Shown here one piece after another: positions 21,365 through 25,696 of a stretch of DNA of 25,696 nucleotides (position 1 is its first letter; each line of letters starts with the position of its first letter). The notes under the pieces were generated by a model that did not search any database, was not told where the DNA came from, and was given only the letters and a program-made list of their open reading frames with translations. Origin of the DNA: an uncultured Oxalobacter sp. (GTDB lineage: Bacteria > Pseudomonadota > Gammaproteobacteria > Burkholderiales > Burkholderiaceae_D); the NCBI GenBank assembly GCA_905202055.1, contig CAJKQK010000023.1:1-25696 (forward strand), written 5' to 3'. Both the position numbers and the translations under genes were made by a program.

Positions 21365-22192
21365 ATGGTTACACGCAGGCAATTTTTGAGAGCGGGCTTT
21401 GAAAACAACAAGCTGACGAAACGGCTTTACCGGGAAGTCGGCAAGGCAATCGGTGACTTCAACCTGATTGAAGAAAATGACAAGGTCATGGTCTGTGTAT
21501 CGGGAGGCAAAGACAGTTTCGCCCTCCTTGACATTCTGGTCGTGCTCCAGTCGCGAGCGCCCATCCACTTCGATATTATCGCCGTTAATCTGGACCAGCA
21601 GCTTCCCGGATTTCCGACCGACATTCTTCCTGCTTATCTCGAAAAGAAACAAGTACCGTATCACATCGAAGTGCAGGATACCTACAGCATCATCCAGCGC
21701 CTGATACCGGAAGGAAAGTCAGTCTGTTCACTCTGTTCAAGGCTTCGCAGGGGCATTCTCTATAAAGTCGCCAGCGAACTCGGCGTGACGAAAATCGCCT
21801 TGGGACATCACCGTGACGATGTGCTGGAAACCTTTTTCCTGAACCTGTTTTTCGGCTCGAAACTGAAAAGCATGCCGCCAAAGCTGAAATCGAAAGACGG
21901 CAAACATATCGTCATTCGCCCTTTGATCAACGTAAAAGAAACCGATCTGGAAAAATTTGCACAAATGCAGCAATATCCTGTTTTTCCGAAAAATCTCTGC
22001 GGGGCAAAAGAAAACTTGCAGCGCCAGCATATCAAATCCATGCTGCGCGAGTGGGCCAAACGATATCCCGGCAGAATCGAGAATATATTTTCATCCCTCT
22101 CCACCGTCGTTCCTGCCCATTTGATGGACAAAAATCTTTTCGATTTCAACCAGTTGAATACGGACTCGGCAGATGATGACGATGCGTTCTAG
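21365..22192 (+). CDS. ttcA: tRNA 2-thiocytidine biosynthesis protein TtcA
   Basis: Thiolates cytidine 32 of tRNAs using ATP and an iron-sulfur cluster. I chose the ATG at 21365 (275 residues) because the frame upstream overlaps folB and is unlike TtcA. The PP-loop is SGGKDS at residues 46-51. The cluster cysteines are Cys121 and Cys124 in CSLC and Cys212 in NLCGA, matching the E. coli pattern. GHHRDDVLET at 147-156 and RPLINVKETDLE are family motifs. The tail is acidic (SADDDDAF). It follows folB at 23 bases and is convergent with the rfaE2 gene, 18 bases away, with no clear terminator between. Its role in the folM-folB operon is a shared-transcript accident or a translation link. Confidence 0.95.
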   Translation: MVTRRQFLRAGFENNKLTKRLYREVGKAIGDFNLIEENDKVMVCVSGGKDSFALLDILVVLQSRAPIHFDIIAVNLDQQLPGFPTDILPAYLEKKQVPYHIEVQDTYSIIQRLIPEGKSVCSLCSRLRRGILYKVASELGVTKIALGHHRDDVLETFFLNLFFGSKLKSMPPKLKSKDGKHIVIRPLINVKETDLEKFAQMQQYPVFPKNLCGAKENLQRQHIKSMLREWAKRYPGRIENIFSSLSTVVPAHLMDKNLFDFNQLNTDSADDDDAF

Positions 22193-22210
22193 CCAGGAAA
22201 AACTGAAGTA

Positions 22211-22687
22211 TCAACTCTTCCTTACTTTTTTCAAAAGAGCCGTCGTCGATCGATCGAACTCGAATGCAATGGCCTCGACCTTTCCACCGTAAGCAAGTAC
22301 TTCCTTACCCTCCGGAATGGCACTGACGTCGTAATCACCTCCTTTGGCATATACGTCAGGTTTGCACTCCCGGACGATTTCCTGCGCCGTATCCTCATCG
22401 AAAGCCACGACGGCACTCACCGATTCCAGTGCCGCCAGGACCGCCATCCTGTCCTCACAGGAATTGACCGGTCTGTCATCGCCCTTGCCCAGTCTTTTCA
22501 CGGATGCGTCCGTGTTGACGGCAACCACAAGTGAAGCCCCCAATTCCCTTGCCTGTGCAAGATACGTGACGTGCCCCCGATGCAGGATATCGAACACCCC
22601 ATTGGTCAGAACCACCGGTTTGGGCAAACTGCCGATTTTCGACTTCAGATCTGACCGGTCCCAGATTTTTTTATAAAAAGGTGCCAT
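22211..22687 (-). CDS. rfaE2: D-glycero-beta-D-manno-heptose 1-phosphate adenylyltransferase (RfaE2)
   Basis: Adenylylates heptose 1-phosphate to give ADP-heptose, the inner-core sugar donor for lipopolysaccharide. This is the single-domain version (158 residues), as is common in betaproteobacteria; in E. coli the same domain is the C-terminal half of HldE. The nucleotidyltransferase signature LTNGVFDILHRGH ends at His36-x-x-His39, with VAVNTDASVKRLGKG, RPVNSCEDRMAVLAALE and KGGDYDVSAIPE following. The kinase half (RfaE1) is not in the window. It is divergent from the DUF3108 gene. A weak TATAAG (22760-22765, minus strand) lies 70 bases upstream as a possible -10, and no good ribosome-binding site was seen. 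Confidence 0.92.
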   Translation of the reverse strand: MAPFYKKIWDRSDLKSKIGSLPKPVVLTNGVFDILHRGHVTYLAQARELGASLVVAVNTDASVKRLGKGDDRPVNSCEDRMAVLAALESVSAVVAFDEDTAQEIVRECKPDVYAKGGDYDVSAIPEGKEVLAYGGKVEAIAFEFDRSTTALLKKVRKS

Positions 22688-22840
22688 GAGAAAAAATGGT
22701 AAAGATAATCACATTACCGCCGTCATTCCTGTTTCCGAACAAAAGGAAAAACTGGCTGTCTTATACAGGTTACCCACATTTTTGATGAAACCACTCAAAG
22801 TCGCCATTATCCTTTTGTTTCCTTTTGTATCATGCATCGA

Positions 22841-22854
22841 CTTTTGATCTGTTT
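22841..22854 (+). repeat. 14-base motif shared with the lipoprotein promoter
   Basis: CTTTTGATCTGTTT occurs here and at 18154-18167, in both cases shortly upstream of a gene for an exported protein. It supplies a TTGATC -35-like hexamer. The -10 partner here is poor (TATATC at 22869-22874, spacing 19), so this is a possible regulatory or promoter element only. Confidence 0.45.
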
Positions 22855-22896
22855 TCATCCATATTTCCTATATCATAAGCCAATCGTGAGTTTGAA

Positions 22897-23622
22897 ATGA
22901 AAAGTTTCCGTCAAATTGTTGCCTGGCTGTGTTTGTTGACAGCGGCATCCATCGCCAATGCAGCTGTTCCCCAGACCGCGAAAAACATCAATATTCCGCC
23001 TTCAGTCGATCTTGCATATACCGTCTCAACCCAATATAACGGCTTGAACGTCAACGGAAACTCGTCCATTCAATGGAAGACCGACGAACAATCATATACT
23101 TTGCAGACAGAAACGCGCATCGGATTGCTCGGCAAAATTATGGAAGCCACCAGCAGCGGACAAATCGGCTCCAAAGGCCTCATGCCGGAAAAATATGTTG
23201 AAAAACGACTGCGCAAGGCCTCGATGGCGACGATTTTCAACCGTGTTGAAGACACTATTGCCTATCCTTCCGGCAGCACGGCCAAAATGAAGGACATGAC
23301 ACAGGATCGCGCCAGCGTCGTCTGGCAATTGGTTTCTCTCGCCCGGGCCAACCCGGACAAATTTGTCATGAATTCAAACTGGACATTCAATGTCGCCGGC
23401 AATAGCAAAACCCAACTGTGGAGGTTCAAAGTCGTCAAGATCGGCAATCTTTCAACTCCGATGGGCCAAATCAAAACAGTCCAGCTGACCCGACACGATG
23501 ATGGACAGCAAACCAGTGTCTGGCTGGCACCGGGAAATAACTGGTACCCGGTTCAAATCCTGCTCATCGAAAAAAACGGCACGCAAATCAAACAGACTAT
23601 CAAGAAAATGACACCCCTTTAA
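22897..23622 (+). CDS. Exported DUF3108 family protein
   Basis: A 241-residue secreted protein with a clear Sec signal peptide (MKSFRQIVAWLCLLTAAS...), cleavage likely after ANA near residue 22. The mature part is DUF3108-like: LAYTVSTQYNGLNVNGNSSIQWK, GLMPEKYVEKRLR, FNRVEDTIAYPSG, QDRASVVWQLVSLARANPD, VWLAPGNNWYPVQILLIEKNGTQIKQTI, a beta-rich pattern. DUF3108 has no established biochemical role; by its fold it may bind a hydrophobic or envelope ligand, which is inference. There is no lipobox. It is divergent from rfaE2 and convergent with tamB, 28 bases away without an obvious terminator. A 14-base motif shared with the lipoprotein promoter lies 43 bases upstream. Confidence 0.85.
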   Translation: MKSFRQIVAWLCLLTAASIANAAVPQTAKNINIPPSVDLAYTVSTQYNGLNVNGNSSIQWKTDEQSYTLQTETRIGLLGKIMEATSSGQIGSKGLMPEKYVEKRLRKASMATIFNRVEDTIAYPSGSTAKMKDMTQDRASVVWQLVSLARANPDKFVMNSNWTFNVAGNSKTQLWRFKVVKIGNLSTPMGQIKTVQLTRHDDGQQTSVWLAPGNNWYPVQILLIEKNGTQIKQTIKKMTPL

Positions 23623-23650
23623 GTCTTCATCTTCACAGGTCTGCCGCGCC

Positions 23651-25696
23651 CTAGTCGAATTTGAAGTCATAGAGCAAATCGACAGCGGTCACTGTGCCGG
23701 TTTGTCCGACCAGAGACAGGCGTCTGGAAATAATGTAGCGCAACTTGATCAGGTTGGTCGCCCCGGTAAGCCCCTGTTCATAGCTCAGATACAGACGTGA
23801 TGAAATCCGTTTGCTCAAAGTCAGCACCGTTTCTTCCAGATCGGGAGACGAAGAGAAACCGATATCATCCAGCCCGATCGTACTGGCGATCTTCGAAGGA
23901 AGGCCACCTGACTGTTCCGAACTCAAAATGGCGGCTGCGGCTGCGGCAATCGCGGCCCGCTGTTGACCATCGCCATTTTCACCGCCGCCATAACCCAGCA
24001 CTAGCCATGACAGTTTTTCCGTGTCCGAAACTTCAGGTGTCGAAACGAGTTTGACCCTTGGCGACTGCGCCGTTCCCTTGACGGAAACACCTACCTCGAC
24101 GGAATCGTCTGTTTCCGGCACTTCACGAACTGCCAGAATGTCCAGTGTCGGGTTTTCAACCGGCCCCGAAAACGTGATCTGCCCCTGTTTGATCGTCAGC
24201 TTCTGCCCGAACGCACTGTATGAACCGTCCACGGTATTGATGGTTCCGAAAACACGCAAGCGGTTATCCTGAGCTGATACAGCCTGAATCTGTCCCGTCA
24301 GCCGTGTGTTGATCCCCTTGCCTTTCAGGTAGAACTTGTCGCCCAGACTGACTTTCAGATTGAATCGCAGAGGGATGGGTTTGTCTGCCTTTTTCTCCGG
24401 TCTGCCCAGAACAACGACATCCTTGCTGTATGTGACGTTATTGGAATCGGTCAGGACGATCGTGGCACGATTGACATACCAGTCGCCGATCACTTGCAGT
24501 CGGTCCTTGTCCAGCGAGAAATGCCCCTGCCCGGTAATGGCCAGTTGCCGGTCGACGTTCGACAAGACCAGAAGCTTGTCCGTTTTGAACTGGAGATTGG
24601 TGCTGATCTGTCCATTTTTGAGCTGAACACCACCAGTGAGCTGTAAATTGCCTTCAGGACCATAAATGATCCCTCTCTGGATCTGTACCTGATTGCCATT
24701 CAAAACGGCCACTAACTCACCTCTGGAAAGATTGACGCCCATACTCAGCCAGTTGACGGCCAGGTCTTTTCCATTCAGGCTGCCTGACAGACGCGGATTC
24801 CCCAATGTGCCATTGGCACTGATCGCCATATTCAGTGAGCCTTTCAGCTCCATATCAGGCTGTCCGGTCAAAGGCCCCATCCATGCAATCGAAGGGATAT
24901 CCGCCTGAACCGACAGTTGCAAAGGACTTTGGCTGGAAACACTCCAGTTTCCATTTTGTTTGCCCAATCGGGTCATGCCTTTGGCGTGAATCGTACCCGC
25001 CTTGTCACTGACAATCTGCGCATTGAAATTGACGCTGTTTCCGGAAAGAAACACTTGTATGTCGAATGTACCAAGTCCGAGCTTGATCCGGTTATCGCCC
25101 AGCAAAGTGACATCACCTTTTTCACGGTAAATATGGAATTTTCCGTTCAATGTCCGGTCGGCTTTCAAGGACCAGTCTGCCCCGAGCGTCAAATCGCTTC
25201 TGACCGTATTTTTCGAGTCAGGAGACATTGCAAGCAAGTAAGCCAGTGGAATACCGCGGGCGTTCCCTGTCGTTTCGATAAGAGTGCCGCGCTTGATCAG
25301 GGATTGAACCTTCAACTGTCCGTTTGGCAACTGCAACACCAGATTTTTCAACGAAAAACCCTCAGGCCCGATACTGACCGGCACGGACGAATCAAGCGCA
25401 AAAGCCATTTTCCCCTTGTTTTCGAGGGTGTCCAGCCTGCCTTGCCAGACATTGTTTCTTCCGATCCCACCCGAGGCTTTCGCCGTCAGGTCGAATGACT
25501 CGTTTTTCGCTGCCAGTCTGATTACGTGCGACCGGAGGGTTCCATTCACTTCCCCATGAACCAGTGCCCATTCGTCCGAACCGATCAGAACATCATCCAG
25601 ACGGATATCGGCATCGATCCGGTCATTCAACTCCACACCGAAATTAAGTTTTGCCTGCATTTTCCGTACACCATACTGGCCCATGACCAGAACGTC
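23651..25696 (-). CDS. tamB: TamB-family translocation/assembly protein (DUF490), 5' end outside window
   Basis: The frame is open to the window edge, and the TamB family is long (over 1200 residues), so this is the C-terminal part, about 681 codons. It consists of repeated beta strands of the AsmA/bridge-like lipid-transfer type, seen as many GxLxxxGxIxxxxGxLxLxG-like repeats. The C-terminal DUF490/TamB signature is clear: VDGSYSAFGQKLTIKQGQITFSG, NPTLDILAVREVPETDDSVEVGVSVKG, VSDTEKLSWLVLGYGGGENG, and the end VTAVDLLYDFKFD. TamB is an inner-membrane-anchored periplasmic protein that works with the outer-membrane Omp85 protein TamA in envelope assembly, probably moving phospholipid. tamA should lie upstream on the minus strand, outside the window. 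Confidence 0.93.
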   Translation of the reverse strand, partial: DVLVMGQYGVRKMQAKLNFGVELNDRIDADIRLDDVLIGSDEWALVHGEVNGTLRSHVIRLAAKNESFDLTAKASGGIGRNNVWQGRLDTLENKGKMAFALDSSVPVSIGPEGFSLKNLVLQLPNGQLKVQSLIKRGTLIETTGNARGIPLAYLLAMSPDSKNTVRSDLTLGADWSLKADRTLNGKFHIYREKGDVTLLGDNRIKLGLGTFDIQVFLSGNSVNFNAQIVSDKAGTIHAKGMTRLGKQNGNWSVSSQSPLQLSVQADIPSIAWMGPLTGQPDMELKGSLNMAISANGTLGNPRLSGSLNGKDLAVNWLSMGVNLSRGELVAVLNGNQVQIQRGIIYGPEGNLQLTGGVQLKNGQISTNLQFKTDKLLVLSNVDRQLAITGQGHFSLDKDRLQVIGDWYVNRATIVLTDSNNVTYSKDVVVLGRPEKKADKPIPLRFNLKVSLGDKFYLKGKGINTRLTGQIQAVSAQDNRLRVFGTINTVDGSYSAFGQKLTIKQGQITFSGPVENPTLDILAVREVPETDDSVEVGVSVKGTAQSPRVKLVSTPEVSDTEKLSWLVLGYGGGENGDGQQRAAIAAAAAAILSSEQSGGLPSKIASTIGLDDIGFSSSPDLEETVLTLSKRISSRLYLSYEQGLTGATNLIKLRYIISRRLSLVGQTGTVTAVDLLYDFKFD

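Noticed and set aside
1..25696. tRNA genes, CRISPR arrays, insertion sequences, toxin-antitoxin pairs
   Set aside because: No cloverleaf, regularly spaced repeats, transposase motifs or small paired genes were found by reading.

Overview
The window reads as the chromosome of a betaproteobacterium in Burkholderiales, most likely Oxalobacteraceae and close to Oxalobacter. Grounds: the gene blocks envC-ctpA-thiF, metX-metW-ampG, a regulatory EIIA(Man)-HPr-EI set, a GshA-family (betaproteobacterial type) glutamate-cysteine ligase next to gshB, ubiK-comM, and a folM-folB-ttcA run, together with moderate GC. The genus is inferred from gene content and protein similarity recalled from memory, not from a search. 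Nearly all genes are core housekeeping. I see no tRNA, rRNA, CRISPR array, insertion sequence or prophage block.

Layout. 1-3.2 kb (+): the 3' part of an EnvC-type amidase activator, a CtpA-type protease and an E1-like adenylyltransferase, ending at a strong hairpin terminator. 3.2-4.3 kb: an AT-rich spacer carrying one unrecognised accessory gene (3583-4125). 4.3-5.9 kb: pyrE (-) divergent from exodeoxyribonuclease III (+). 5.9-7.1 kb: a lone, atypical trpB (-). 7.25-10.5 kb (-): metX-metW-ampG with overlapping stops and starts, headed by a promoter, a SAM-II-like riboswitch aptamer and an intrinsic terminator. 10.5-13.1 kb (-): a phosphotransferase relay (EIIA, HPr, EI) with no sugar permease. 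13.2-15.5 kb (-): gshA-gshB. 15.86-18.1 kb (+): ubiK, comM and a DUF1840 protein. 18.2-18.8 kb (+): a lipoprotein of unknown function. 18.84-20.0 kb (-): a MidA-family methyltransferase. 20.15-22.2 kb (+): pteridine-reductase-like folM, folB, ttcA. 22.2-22.7 kb (-): the ADP-heptose cytidylyltransferase-type enzyme rfaE2/hldE C-domain. 22.9-23.6 kb (+): a secreted DUF3108 protein. 23.65 kb to the end (-): the C-terminal part of TamB.

How the genes work together. Envelope work recurs: division hydrolase activation (EnvC), periplasmic proteolysis (CtpA), muropeptide uptake (AmpG), LPS heptose activation (HldE), outer-membrane assembly (TamB) and two exported proteins of unknown role. Biosynthesis covers methionine (MetX/MetW under apparent SAM feedback), tryptophan, pyrimidines, glutathione, folate/pterin and ubiquinone assistance.

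The most notable signals are the metX leader, where promoter, predicted transcription start, SAM-II-like motifs and terminator fall in the right order and spacing; the orphan trpB, which departs from the usual conserved block; and the accessory gene at 3.6 kb. I found no convincing wholly new multi-gene system.
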